A stretch of 64,000 nt of DNA from Larkinella sp965227735. Its GTDB lineage: Bacteria; Bacteroidota; Bacteroidia; Cytophagales; Spirosomataceae. Position numbers and translations under genes: made by a program. Shown in pieces: positions 1 to 9,196 of the stretch. The notes below the pieces were generated by a model. That model had not been told where the DNA came from. It was given only the letters and a program-made list of their open reading frames with translations, and did not search any database. The DNA lies in the NCBI RefSeq assembly GCF_965227735.1, contig NZ_OZ245776.1:5580001-5644000 (forward strand), given 5' to 3'. Positions within the stretch are counted from its first letter, which is position 1. Every line of letters begins with the position of its first letter.

Positions 1-160
1 TAAAGCGAAAAGTCCCCCCTTGCTAACCGAACCGTTTTAACGGTTTCATGTTCCGGCAAAACCGTTAAAACGGTTTCTTAATCATTTGGTTTCACTTCAA
101 TTTACCCACAGCTAAAGCAGTGGGCTGGTAACTAAAGCAGTGGGCTGGTAAACAATTACT
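1..160. repeat. REP-like palindrome cluster with a 20-bp tandem duplication
   Basis: Two short palindromes built on AACCGTT(N)AACGGTT lie at about 29-47 and 58-76. A third imperfect palindrome (CCCAC...GTGGG) lies at about 104-126. The unit CTAAAGCAGTGGGCTGGTAA is repeated exactly twice at 112-131 and 132-151. The same two palindrome types occur together at 56011-56151, so this looks like a dispersed intergenic family. The left side is cut by the window edge. No gene is seen before 277. Confidence 0.7.
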
Positions 161-276
161 TCGGCGGATATTTAATTTACATCAATAAGCCCGTGAGCAC
201 TTACTGCATAACGATAAAATACGGGCAAAATGTTTGCCGAAACGGGATGAAAGATATAGAATTTATTCCGACTCTC

Positions 277-2334
277 CTATTTCACCAACAAATCGGATTT
301 CATGGTGTCGGCCAACAGAATAAAGGTATCCAGCGCCGACGGATTCCGGAGCGTATCGCGGCTCGTCACCCGTTCGGGCGAAATGCCCATCAGAATCTTT
401 TTGACGGGGGCTTCCACTTTTTTTCCGCTGATCGTATACGGTATTTCCGGCACCTGAAACATGGCGTCGGGAACGTGTCGGGGGCTGTATTGCGTCCGGA
501 GTGCGAGTCGGATTCGTTGCGCCATTTCTGCGTTGAGTTCGGTCGCCGGATCGGTGGTCTGGCCTTTGAGTACCACGAATAAGGGCATAAAATACCGTCC
601 GCCGGGGAGTTCGAGGCAAACCACGAGGCTGTCGGCTACGTCGGGAACGCTCTCGACGGCGCTATACACCTCACTCGTGCCAATCCGAACGCCGTCGCGG
701 TTGAGCGTGGCGTCGGAGCGACCGTAGATGACGACGGTTTTGCGGTCGGTAATCTTGATCCAGTCGCCGTGCCGCCAGATGCCCTCGTACTGGTCAAAGT
801 AGCTGGATTTGTAGCGCTGGTTACCTGCCGGATCATTGTTATTGTCATTCCAGAAATAGATTGGCATCGACGGCATGGGTTCCAGAATCACCATCTCACC
901 CAGCTCGTTGCGGATCGGTTTTGCGTTTTCATCGAACGATTCGAGTTTACACCCCAGCATCCGGCACTGAATTTCGCCTTCGTATACCGGCAAAAGCGGA
1001 CAGCCGCCGACAAAACCGCTGCAAATGTCCGTGCCACCACTGAGCGACACCAGCCAGACGTCTTTTTTTACCGATTCATACACCCAGCGGAAGCCCTCGG
1101 GCGGCAGGGGCGAACCCGTAGAGCCAATGGTTTTGAGGTGCAGTAATTTGGAACTCCCGATGTAGGAAAGCCCCGTCCGCATACAGGCCAGCAGGTAAGC
1201 AGCTCCCGCACCGAAATGATTGACCCGCGCGCGTTCAGCCAGATCCCAGAGCACGTCCATGTTCGGATACCCCGCCGAACCGTCGTAGATCACCAGCGTG
1301 GCCCCGACCAGCAGCGACGCCACCGAATAGTTCCACATCATCCAGCCCGTCGTGGAATACCAGAAATACCGGTCGCCGGGCTGAACGTCCTGGTGCAGGG
1401 CCAGCGCCTTCAGGTGTTCGAGCAAACAGCCCCCGACGCTGTGGGTGATGGCCTTCGGTTTGCCGGTTGTTCCCGACGAAAACAGAATCCAGATCGGGTG
1501 TTCGAACGGCACCGGTTCAAAAACCAGGGGAATCGCCGTGTTGGTTTGCAGGACCGAATTCCACAAAACCGACTTGCTGCGGGGGCCGGTCGGGGGTTCG
1601 AAATCAGGATCAAGATTGGCTACCCAGACCACCTTCTTCAACGTGGGCAGGGCCGTCAGCAGGTCGCTCAGCGCGTCAGTTTTGTCGATCGGTTTTCCGT
1701 TATAGTGATATCCGTCGATGGCAAAGAGTACTTTCGGCTCGATTTGCCGGAAGCGGTCGATGATGCTGGGCGTGCCAAAATCCGGTGAACAACTCGACCA
1801 GATGGCCCCTACGCTGTTGGTAGCCAGAAAGGCCACGACGGCTTCCGGGATGTTGGGCAACACCGACACGACGCGGTCGCCGGGCCGGACGTTGTTTTCG
1901 CGTAAGTAGTGGGCGATGGCCGTCACCTGCTGTTCCAGTTCTGACCAGCTTAGCGACGTCAGCGGCTGTTGTTCCGACTGGAAAAGGATGGCCGGGCGTT
2001 CACTGGTTTTGTTGCGGAAAATATGTTCGGCGTAGTTGAGCGTGGCTCCGGTAAACCAGCGGGTTCCGATCATGCCCGAAGCCGGTTTTTCGATCACTTC
2101 CTGGTAATCGCGGTGGCTTTGGACGTTGAAAAACTGCCAGATGCTGCGCCAGAAATCTTCGAGATCGGTGGTCGACCAGTCCCACAAGTCGTGGTAGTCG
2201 CGGAAATACAGCCCTTTCTTGACAAACAACCAGTCGAGGTAGCGTTTCATCTGCGATTGGTCGATCAGCCGCCGGTCGGGTTTCCAGATGGGTTCTTTGG
2301 AGTCAGGTTGTATAGAAGTCGTTGCAGAAGCCAT
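277..2334 (-). CDS. aacS: Acetoacetyl-CoA synthetase (acetoacetate-CoA ligase)
   Basis: A 685-residue ANL-superfamily acyl-adenylating enzyme. It is expected to activate acetoacetate with ATP and CoA to acetoacetyl-CoA in the cytoplasm, feeding ketone bodies into acetyl-CoA or polymer metabolism. The N-terminal part (about 35-95) looks like the ACAS_N cap, with W and F residues before the text WFTGATLNYAEH. The P-loop-like core motif LFSSGTTGKPKA is at about 284-296. YFWYSTTGWMMWN follows near 330. The C-terminal lysine motif ISGKKVEAPVKK is near 640. Length and the TTGWMMWN text fit acetoacetyl-CoA synthetase better than acetyl-CoA synthetase. The ATG at 2334 is a good start and no closer alternative is needed. 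It stands alone, divergent from the pseudouridine synthase at 2523. Substrate choice is from family resemblance, not tested. Confidence 0.93.
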   Translation of the reverse strand: MASATTSIQPDSKEPIWKPDRRLIDQSQMKRYLDWLFVKKGLYFRDYHDLWDWSTTDLEDFWRSIWQFFNVQSHRDYQEVIEKPASGMIGTRWFTGATLNYAEHIFRNKTSERPAILFQSEQQPLTSLSWSELEQQVTAIAHYLRENNVRPGDRVVSVLPNIPEAVVAFLATNSVGAIWSSCSPDFGTPSIIDRFRQIEPKVLFAIDGYHYNGKPIDKTDALSDLLTALPTLKKVVWVANLDPDFEPPTGPRSKSVLWNSVLQTNTAIPLVFEPVPFEHPIWILFSSGTTGKPKAITHSVGGCLLEHLKALALHQDVQPGDRYFWYSTTGWMMWNYSVASLLVGATLVIYDGSAGYPNMDVLWDLAERARVNHFGAGAAYLLACMRTGLSYIGSSKLLHLKTIGSTGSPLPPEGFRWVYESVKKDVWLVSLSGGTDICSGFVGGCPLLPVYEGEIQCRMLGCKLESFDENAKPIRNELGEMVILEPMPSMPIYFWNDNNNDPAGNQRYKSSYFDQYEGIWRHGDWIKITDRKTVVIYGRSDATLNRDGVRIGTSEVYSAVESVPDVADSLVVCLELPGGRYFMPLFVVLKGQTTDPATELNAEMAQRIRLALRTQYSPRHVPDAMFQVPEIPYTISGKKVEAPVKKILMGISPERVTSRDTLRNPSALDTFILLADTMKSDLLVK

Positions 2335-2432
2335 TGGTAAGGGGAATCAGAATTGTTGTGAGGTTAGGAATTGTTTCCGGACGAAATGGTGTTGCATTTC
2401 AGAACAAAGACAGAAGTTACACTAAAATACGC

Positions 2433-2440
2433 TAACTTTG
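2433..2440 (+). promoter_or_regulatory. Bacteroidota-type -7 promoter element
   Basis: TAACTTTG matches the TAnnTTTG -7 consensus of the Bacteroidota primary sigma factor. It sits about 80 bases before the ATG at 2523. A clear TTTG-type -33 element at the expected distance is not visible, so only the -7 half is well supported. Confidence 0.45.
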
Positions 2441-2522
2441 CAGCCCATTTCAGGACGCGTTTTCGAACTGGCTGATAATCAATAGAATTTACAATAACTA
2501 CAGTAGTGATACTGCAACTTTT

Positions 2523-4457
2523 ATGAGCAAAAAAAGAGAAGAACCCCAGGGGCGCCGGGAAGGCAGGTCGGGAGGCTATGGTCAGACGGAGACGACGAAT
2601 AAATTCTACAGCAACGTCGTCAAACGCAAAGACTCCGGAGACCGTAAGGAGGAGCGCAAAGAGCGCAGTTTCGACAAACCGGGTTTCGACAAACCGCGGG
2701 GAGAACGTCCGGCGTCCGGCGACCGCCGGTTTGACGACAAACGATCGGAACGGCCCCGGACGGGTGGCTCGAATTATGCAGGTTCGCGCCCGGATCGGCC
2801 GCGTTTTGAACGGAATGATGATCGCCGGTCGTCCGGTTCGTCATCGGATCGCCCGGATCGCAACCGGGATGAACGCCCCCGCAGTGATAGCCCGCGTGGT
2901 GGCCGGTTTGAAGGCGGTGGACCCCGCCGTGATTTCGACCGCCCGCGTGGACCAAGGGATGACAATAAAGATTTTCGCCGGGATGACCGCTCTGACAACC
3001 GCAGCAGCCGGTTTGGCGGTTCGGGTTCGCGGGATGACAAACCCCGCTATGGCCGCAATGGTGGCCAGTCGGAAACCCGCAACAGCCGATTTGGCAGTGA
3101 AAAAACGTACGGTGACCGGACGCGGAATGAGGATTCAAAACCGCAGTCTGACCGGCCCGAACGCCGGGAAAGCCGGTTTGGGTCGGAACGCAGCTACGGC
3201 GAACGGAGCCGTGAGGGAGAACCGCGCGACGACCGCAACACCGAACCCGGAGCCGAACCGCGCGAACGCCGGGCGTTTGATCGGCCCCGCCGGGACGACC
3301 GCCCGTTTGGCGGTGAGCGTCGGGAATTTGATCGCCCGCGCCGGGATGACCGTGGATCGCGCGACGAGCGTCCCGCCGATCGCGAGCGCCGGGATTTCGA
3401 CCGTCCGCGGGCATCGCGTGACGAAAACAAAGGATTTAGCCGGGACAGCCGTCCGGGCGACCGCGAGCGACGTGATTTCGACCGTCCGCGTCAGGATGAT
3501 CAACCTTCGCGGTATGACCGGGAACGGCGGGATGACAACGATGAGGCCAAACAGCGCAAAATCGAGGAGAGCCGGGGTCGTCAGGTAGGCCGTTCGCGGG
3601 CACCGGAGTACGACATCGACAAGATGAAGGAGCAGGCGCTGGGAAGCCGCAATTCGCGCGACAAAAAACTGAAGCGAATTGGGCACGAAAAGGTGCGTGA
3701 GCAGGCCGGCAGCAGTGACCGTGATAAAAAACCGCGGGATGCCGACTCCGGATTGATCCGGCTGAACCGGTATGTTGCCAACGCCGGTATTTGCTCGCGC
3801 CGGGATGCCGATGAACTGATTGCCAAAGGCGATGTTAGTGTAAACGGCAAAGTGGTGACCGAAATGGGCTACAAAGTGCAGCCCACGGATGTGATCAAAT
3901 ACGGTACGCGGGTGCTGAATCCGGAGAAAATGACCTACGTGTTGCTGAATAAACCGAAAGATTACATCACGACGACGGAAGATCCGGAAGACCGCAACAC
4001 GGTGATGGATCTGGTGGCGGGTGCCACGCCGTACCGGATTTATCCGGTGGGCCGTCTGGACCGCAACACCACCGGTTTGCTGCTGCTGACGAACGACGGC
4101 GAACTGGTGGAGAAACTGACTCATCCGTCGAACGAAATCAAGAAAGTATACCAGGTGGAACTCGATAAACCGTTGACCAACGAGCATTTCGAAGCGATTC
4201 GGGACGGTTTTGAACTGGAAGACGGTTATATCAAACCCGACGATCTGGGAATTGTGACGCCGGATGCCCAGGTGATCGGCATCGAAATTCACAGCGGGCG
4301 CAACCGGATTGTTCGCCGGATTTTCGAAAATTTCGGGTACGAAGTGACAAAACTGGACCGGACGGTGTATGCCGGTCTGAACAAGAAAGAATTGCCGCGC
4401 GGTACGTGGCGGTATTTGAACGAGAAGGAAGTGATCCGGCTGAAATTCTTGTTGTAG
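2523..4457 (+). CDS. RsuA/RluB-family pseudouridine synthase with long charged N-terminal extension
   Basis: A 644-residue protein. Residues about 410-644 form a complete S4-domain plus pseudouridine synthase: S4 motif near GICSRRDADELI, catalytic motif GRLDRNTTG with Asp513, and the later LTHPSNEIKK and GRNRIVRRIF segments. This part should isomerise a uridine in 23S or 16S rRNA. Residues about 1-405 are low-complexity and rich in R, D, G and E, with recurring DRPR, RRDDR and ERRDFDRPR units; they are probably disordered and RNA-binding. A usual RluB/RsuA enzyme is about 230-300 residues, so the extension more than doubles it. Long antisense frames over this region come from the repetitive GC-rich codons. 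The exact target uridine cannot be told from the sequence. The extended form is inferred to be one protein because the frame is uninterrupted. Confidence 0.9.
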   Translation: MSKKREEPQGRREGRSGGYGQTETTNKFYSNVVKRKDSGDRKEERKERSFDKPGFDKPRGERPASGDRRFDDKRSERPRTGGSNYAGSRPDRPRFERNDDRRSSGSSSDRPDRNRDERPRSDSPRGGRFEGGGPRRDFDRPRGPRDDNKDFRRDDRSDNRSSRFGGSGSRDDKPRYGRNGGQSETRNSRFGSEKTYGDRTRNEDSKPQSDRPERRESRFGSERSYGERSREGEPRDDRNTEPGAEPRERRAFDRPRRDDRPFGGERREFDRPRRDDRGSRDERPADRERRDFDRPRASRDENKGFSRDSRPGDRERRDFDRPRQDDQPSRYDRERRDDNDEAKQRKIEESRGRQVGRSRAPEYDIDKMKEQALGSRNSRDKKLKRIGHEKVREQAGSSDRDKKPRDADSGLIRLNRYVANAGICSRRDADELIAKGDVSVNGKVVTEMGYKVQPTDVIKYGTRVLNPEKMTYVLLNKPKDYITTTEDPEDRNTVMDLVAGATPYRIYPVGRLDRNTTGLLLLTNDGELVEKLTHPSNEIKKVYQVELDKPLTNEHFEAIRDGFELEDGYIKPDDLGIVTPDAQVIGIEIHSGRNRIVRRIFENFGYEVTKLDRTVYAGLNKKELPRGTWRYLNEKEVIRLKFLL

Positions 4458-4485
4458 AACCTGTTTAGGATTTCACTCTCCTTCA

Positions 4486-4584
4486 AATAATAATAAATGA
4501 AAAATGATGAATACCGAATGTAGAAGTAGCTTCCAATCCAGCACTTCTACATTCGGTATTCATCATTTTTCATTTATTATTATT
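4486..4584. repeat. 42-bp perfect inverted repeat (foldback) between convergent genes
   Basis: Positions 4486-4527 are perfectly complementary to 4543-4584, leaving a 15-base loop. It lies 28 bases after the pseudouridine synthase stop and 47 bases before the stop of the convergent REC-Hpt gene. The RNA would fold into a very long hairpin on either strand, so a bidirectional terminator is likely. There is no U-tract of the classical kind, and 42 bp is far longer than an ordinary terminator stem. Confidence 0.9.
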
Positions 4585-4631
4585 ATCCTATACAATCCCA
4601 AACATCTTGTTAGCGGACCGATTGTAACCGG

Positions 4632-5381
4632 TCACCGCCTGATCAATACTTCCAGCGTTTCCAGACCTACTGCAATTTGCCGGAACAGATCCGTCAGACT
4701 TTCCCGAACTTCCTGGTCGGTCAGTGCCGGATTTTTCTCAATTTTTTTTAGCCCGGCGGCAATGTCGAGCATGGCCACGGAGTTGAGCGACGAGCGGAAA
4801 CGGTGCGCCAGGTGGTCGAACTCATCGCGGTTATTCTGGTCCAAAGCCTCGAACAGAGCTTGCTTGTTGATCGGAAGTTCGACCTTAAAAAAAACAATCA
4901 GGTCGTTAATCAAGTCGTGATCTCCCCCGGTAATCTCTCTTAAATAGGTTTGATCGACCACCGGCGTTTGTTCATCTTTCCGGGGTAAAAACCGCTCCAG
5001 AACGGCCTCCAGTTGCTTTTTTTGAATCGGTTTCGCCAGAAAATCGTTCATGCCGGCCGCCTGACACCGGGGACGTACCTCGAACTCCGGATTCGACGTA
5101 ACGGCCACGACCGGAATCGATAAACCCAGTTCTTGCCGAATCTGCTGCGTAGCCGTCAAACCGTCCATAACCGGCATCTGAATGTCCATTAGGATCAGAT
5201 CGACGGTTTCTTTTTTCAGAAAGTTGACGGCTTCCAGCCCATTGTTGACCACCACACTCGGGATACCGTATTTGCGGAGGAGGGTGGATAAAAATGTCTG
5301 GTTAATGAAATTATCTTCAACGATCAGAACCCGAACAGTCAAGTCAGTTTTTCTGGTTTGTTGCACACCTGGAGGGTTCAT
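4632..5381 (-). CDS. Response regulator with C-terminal Hpt domain
   Basis: A 249-residue protein when started at the ATG at 5381; a GTG at 5411 would add ten residues that lie outside the domain. Residues about 16-135 are a receiver domain: VLIVEDN acidic pocket, phospho-acceptor Asp66 in LMDIQMPVMDG, and the lysine of FLAKPI. Residues about 150-249 form a histidine phosphotransfer helix bundle with His193 in AHRFRSSLNS, equivalent to the HxxKGSS motif of Hpt domains. It probably passes phosphate within a multi-step relay and has no DNA-binding part. It is divergent from the CHASE3 hybrid kinase at 5717, whose own REC domains would need an Hpt partner, so the two are likely to work together. 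That pairing is inference from neighbourhood. Confidence 0.88.
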   Translation of the reverse strand: MNPPGVQQTRKTDLTVRVLIVEDNFINQTFLSTLLRKYGIPSVVVNNGLEAVNFLKKETVDLILMDIQMPVMDGLTATQQIRQELGLSIPVVAVTSNPEFEVRPRCQAAGMNDFLAKPIQKKQLEAVLERFLPRKDEQTPVVDQTYLREITGGDHDLINDLIVFFKVELPINKQALFEALDQNNRDEFDHLAHRFRSSLNSVAMLDIAAGLKKIEKNPALTDQEVRESLTDLFRQIAVGLETLEVLIRR

Positions 5382-5716
5382 GTTCAAAATCGGGATGTCG
5401 GCAAAATACACAACACTATTTTCTGGAACAACAGTCTGATATTTTTTTATGGTTCTTTGTCTGATAAAATGAATTCCTTACTAGCTTTAGGGAATGCTAT
5501 TAAATCTACAGCTTCGTAAATGTAGTAACAATAGCGGTACGATTTTTGCCTATTTGTAATTTATTGAATGGCTTCATCATCGGGTTTTGTCGTATGCCAA
5601 CTGGATCGTGTCACGGATAAACCGGGATTGCCAAATTCCGTATTTGCCGCCTATGTTGCGAAACTACTTCGCGCACGTTCTGCCTCTGTTGCCCGCCGTT
5701 TTGACGTTTCAACTGT
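5382..5716. other. Divergent intergenic region
   Basis: About 335 bases between two divergent signalling genes. It is AT-rich in its left part and must hold both promoters. No convincing -33/-7 pair could be placed. A small hairpin (GCGAA/TTCGC) lies near 5659-5672. No gene is seen. Confidence 0.4.
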
Positions 5717-8700
5717 ATGAAATTATCGTCGACCAATCGGTTGTATATTGGGATTGTCCTGGCTCTGTTTCTTTTTGTTGCGCTTGGTATCATCGCGTTT
5801 CGAACCATTCGAAGTCAGCTTGAAGAAGCGCAACGGGTTCGGCATAGCTATCAGGTTCTGAAGAGTATCGCCATAACGGAACAGTTGCTGGTTGATATGG
5901 AAACCGGTCGGCGGGGCTTTCGGGGTACGAACGAAAAGCGTTTTCTAAAACCGTATTATGAGGCCGTCGGAAAAATTGAAGGGTCGGCTGATGCCATTCG
6001 AAAGCTGGTGATCGACAGTCCCGAACAAACGGAACGGGTGATGGATGCCGAAAGGCATATTCGCGAATTATTGCAATACTGGAACGGCCTGGGCGTCGAT
6101 GCCGCCCAATATACGAGAGCCGATATTATCCGCGTAACCGACGGCGAAAAAGAGCGGATGGACCAGGTTCGGAAAACGCTGGACGAGATGATTCGGGTGG
6201 AGGAATTACGCCTGACCAACCGTGAGAAAGAAAGCGACAGGGCCGTTATCATGGCCATTTATGTGTTCAGTGTCGGGGCGGTTATTTTATTGATTCTGGG
6301 CATCGTTGTTTCCTATCTGTTTTGGTATGAGATGAATAAGCGCCAGAAAGCGGAAGCCCGGCTGGTTCAGAACCTGGAAGAAGTCGAACAGCTCAACCAG
6401 ATCAGCCTGGAAAAAAACTGGCTGCTGACCGGCATGACGGTGGTGAACGATTCGGTTCAGGGCGTGGGCGAATCGGAGTCGCTGGCGCAGGAAGTCCTGC
6501 GAAAACTGATCCGGTACCTCGACGTTCAGGCGGGCGGTTTTTACTGCTACGACGACGAAAAACAGCACCTGGAACTGAACGCATCGGTTGCGCTGCCGAC
6601 CCACACCACCCGGTATTATGCCATTGGAGAAGGACTGGTGGGGCAGTCGGCCACGGAGTCAGATGTGGTGGTGACCAGCCACGTTCCGGCCGACTATTGG
6701 GCCATTCAGTCGGGCAGTGGCAAAGCCGTTCCGGGGCAAGTGATCTGTGTGCCGCTCTGGTATAAAAAAGAACTGAAAGGCGTCATTGAGCTGGCGACGT
6801 TCCAGCCGCTGACCCCCACGCAACTCGATTTGCTGAAATCTGTTGCCAACAACATTGCCATTGCGTTGAACGCTGCCGACGCCCGCCGAAGGGTAAACCG
6901 CCTGCTGGAACAGGTGCAGGAACAGAAAGAAATTCTGGAAAACCAGCAGGAAGAACTCCGGCAATCGAACGAAGAACTGACGCGGCAGGCCGAAATTTTA
7001 CAGGCGTCGGAAGAAGAACTGAAGGTACAGGAGGAAGAATTGCGGCAGATCAACGCCGAACTGGAAGAGAAAAATGAGGCCGTGGAAGTGGGCCGGCAGT
7101 CGCTCGCCCTGAAGGCACGTGAATTGGAAGAAACCGGTCGCTACAAGTCGGAGTTTCTGGCCAATATGTCGCACGAACTGCGGACTCCACTGAACAGCGT
7201 TCTGATTCTGGCCAAAATGTTGTCTGAGAATAAGGCCAATAACCTCACCGGTAAACAGGTCGAATACGCCAATGTGATCCATAAATCGGGTTCGGATCTG
7301 CTCAATCTGATCAACGACATTCTGGATTTGTCCAAGATTGAAGCCGGGAAAATTGATATGGTGGCCGAAAATGCGACGGTTAGCGGGATGGTCTACGATC
7401 AGGAGCAACTGTTCAGCGTGGTGGCAGAGCAGAAAGGCGTTACCCTCATCACCGAGGTCGACGAGTCGGTGCCGCCGGTTTTGTTCATTGCCAAACAGCG
7501 GCTGGAGCAGGTTATCAAAAACCTGTTGTCCAACGCCTTCAAATTTACACCCCAACGCGGAGTGGTAACGCTCTCGTTCAGCACCAGGCGTCCGATGGAC
7601 GGTTTTGCCAATGAACCCCTCCTGGAAGCCGACCGGTGGCTGGTGATTGCCGTCAAAGACACCGGCATCGGCATTTCGCCCGACAAGCAGCAGGTTATCT
7701 TTGAAGCGTTTCAGCAGGCCGACGGTTCGACCAGCCGCAAGTATGGCGGTACGGGTCTCGGACTTTCCATCAGCAAGGAACTGGTGAAGCGGCTCGGTGG
7801 CGAAATGCGGCTGCAAAGCGAAGAAGGGCAGGGGAGCACGTTCACGGTTTATTTGCCGCTGACCGAAGCACAAACCGGCGATAAACCCAACCCTGTTGCC
7901 CCCGAACCGAAAAAGGAAAGTGTTTCTTCGACGCCTTTGAACGGCGCGTTGCCGCGTTTGCAAAACGGCATTGTTGAACAGAACACGTTGAAAGACGACC
8001 GGAATACGCTGGAAAAAGGCGATAAAGTGATGCTGATTGTGGAAGACGATCCCATTTTTGCCGGGGTTGTGCAGGATTTTGCCCGTAACAAAAAATACAA
8101 GACGATTGTGGCTTTGCGGGGCGACGAAGGCATTTATTACGCCCGGAAATACAAACCGTCGGCCATTATTCTGGACATGCAACTGCCGGTGGTGGATGGC
8201 TGGAGCGTGATCAACTGGTTGAAAAACGACGAGAATTTGAAAGCCATTCCGGTGCACGTAATGTCGGCGGCTGACGAGCCGAAGCTGGGCATCGGAAATG
8301 CGCTGGCGTACATCCGGAAACCGGTCGAAAAAGAAGATCTGGAAAAGGCATTCGACCGGATCAGCGACCACTTGCAGGGCCAGATCAAGAAGGTGCTGGT
8401 GTTGTCGGGCAATTACCTGAATGACGATTCGCTGCGGCAATTTATCGGACAGCGAAAATTTGATCTGGAGTGCGAATACGTCGCCACCAACGCGGAAGCA
8501 CTGGGAAAACTGCGGAAAGAACCGTATGACTGCCTGATTGTCGACATGGGGGGCGATTTGGAGAAAGGGGTCCATCAATTGAAAGACCTGCGCGAAGCCA
8601 TGCCGACGGAATCGCTGCCGGTGATCATTTACATGGACAAAGACCTGAAACCGGCGGACGAATGGCAGCTCAAAAAACTGTCCGACGTCGTGATCCGGGA

Positions 8701-9196
8701 GTCGTCGCAGGCCATCGACCGGCTGATGGACGAACTGGAACTGTTTCTGTATAAAGTGCAGGAAGTCGAGAAAAAGGAATTGCCCAAACCGCTGACCAAA
8801 ATCAACGACCAGAGCCTGCAGGGGAAAAAAGTGTTGCTGGTGGACGACGACATGCGGAACGTTTTTGCGCTGAGTACTTTGCTGGAAGACCAGCAAATGA
8901 ACGTGCTGACCGCCGTCGACGGCCGGGAAGCGCTGGAGGTGTTGCAGCAGCACCCGGATACCGACATTGTGCTGATGGACATCATGATGCCCGAAATGGA
9001 CGGCTATGAAGCCACCCGCCGGATTCGCTCGGATTTGAAACTGCTGCATTTGCCGGTGATTGCCCTGACGGCCAAGGCCATGCCCGGCGACCGCGAAAAA
9101 ACCATCGAGGCCGGGGCGTCGGATTACATCACCAAACCGATCGACAGCGGCCGGTTATTTTCGTTAATGCGGGTCTGGTTATCCGTCAAAGTATGA
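5717..9196 (+). CDS. CHASE3-GAF hybrid histidine kinase with three receiver-like domains
   Basis: A 1159-residue membrane sensor. Order: TM helix about 7-28; CHASE3-like extracytoplasmic helical domain about 35-180; second TM about 180-204; GAF domain about 240-395; coiled coil about 395-480; HisKA with His486 in MSHELRTPLNS; HATPase with N box and DTGIGISP and GGTGLGLSI motifs; first REC from about 771 with Asp820 in ILDMQLP; a degenerate receiver-like stretch about 895-1010 (CLIVDMGGDLEKG, no standard acidic pair); last REC from about 1039 with Asp1088 in LMDIMMPEMDG and lysine in ITKPI. The stimulus is unknown; CHASE3 domains sense outside the cytoplasmic membrane. Its stop overlaps the CheR start by four bases (ATGA), so the two are translationally coupled and transcribed together. 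Confidence 0.93.
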   Translation: MKLSSTNRLYIGIVLALFLFVALGIIAFRTIRSQLEEAQRVRHSYQVLKSIAITEQLLVDMETGRRGFRGTNEKRFLKPYYEAVGKIEGSADAIRKLVIDSPEQTERVMDAERHIRELLQYWNGLGVDAAQYTRADIIRVTDGEKERMDQVRKTLDEMIRVEELRLTNREKESDRAVIMAIYVFSVGAVILLILGIVVSYLFWYEMNKRQKAEARLVQNLEEVEQLNQISLEKNWLLTGMTVVNDSVQGVGESESLAQEVLRKLIRYLDVQAGGFYCYDDEKQHLELNASVALPTHTTRYYAIGEGLVGQSATESDVVVTSHVPADYWAIQSGSGKAVPGQVICVPLWYKKELKGVIELATFQPLTPTQLDLLKSVANNIAIALNAADARRRVNRLLEQVQEQKEILENQQEELRQSNEELTRQAEILQASEEELKVQEEELRQINAELEEKNEAVEVGRQSLALKARELEETGRYKSEFLANMSHELRTPLNSVLILAKMLSENKANNLTGKQVEYANVIHKSGSDLLNLINDILDLSKIEAGKIDMVAENATVSGMVYDQEQLFSVVAEQKGVTLITEVDESVPPVLFIAKQRLEQVIKNLLSNAFKFTPQRGVVTLSFSTRRPMDGFANEPLLEADRWLVIAVKDTGIGISPDKQQVIFEAFQQADGSTSRKYGGTGLGLSISKELVKRLGGEMRLQSEEGQGSTFTVYLPLTEAQTGDKPNPVAPEPKKESVSSTPLNGALPRLQNGIVEQNTLKDDRNTLEKGDKVMLIVEDDPIFAGVVQDFARNKKYKTIVALRGDEGIYYARKYKPSAIILDMQLPVVDGWSVINWLKNDENLKAIPVHVMSAADEPKLGIGNALAYIRKPVEKEDLEKAFDRISDHLQGQIKKVLVLSGNYLNDDSLRQFIGQRKFDLECEYVATNAEALGKLRKEPYDCLIVDMGGDLEKGVHQLKDLREAMPTESLPVIIYMDKDLKPADEWQLKKLSDVVIRESSQAIDRLMDELELFLYKVQEVEKKELPKPLTKINDQSLQGKKVLLVDDDMRNVFALSTLLEDQQMNVLTAVDGREALEVLQQHPDTDIVLMDIMMPEMDGYEATRRIRSDLKLLHLPVIALTAKAMPGDREKTIEAGASDYITKPIDSGRLFSLMRVWLSVKV

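Noticed and set aside
112..151. Possible CRISPR-like repeat pair
   Set aside because: The two copies are directly adjacent with no spacer, and no cas genes are near.
193..582. 129-codon plus-strand frame at the left edge
   Set aside because: It runs antisense over the 3' end of the acetoacetyl-CoA synthetase gene and has no motif.
3135..4292. 385-codon antisense frame over the pseudouridine synthase
   Set aside because: It is explained by the repetitive GC-rich arm and the real enzyme on the other strand.
6998..9049. 683-codon antisense frame opposite the hybrid kinase
   Set aside because: The real kinase on the plus strand has complete domains; the antisense frame follows codon bias and carries no motif.
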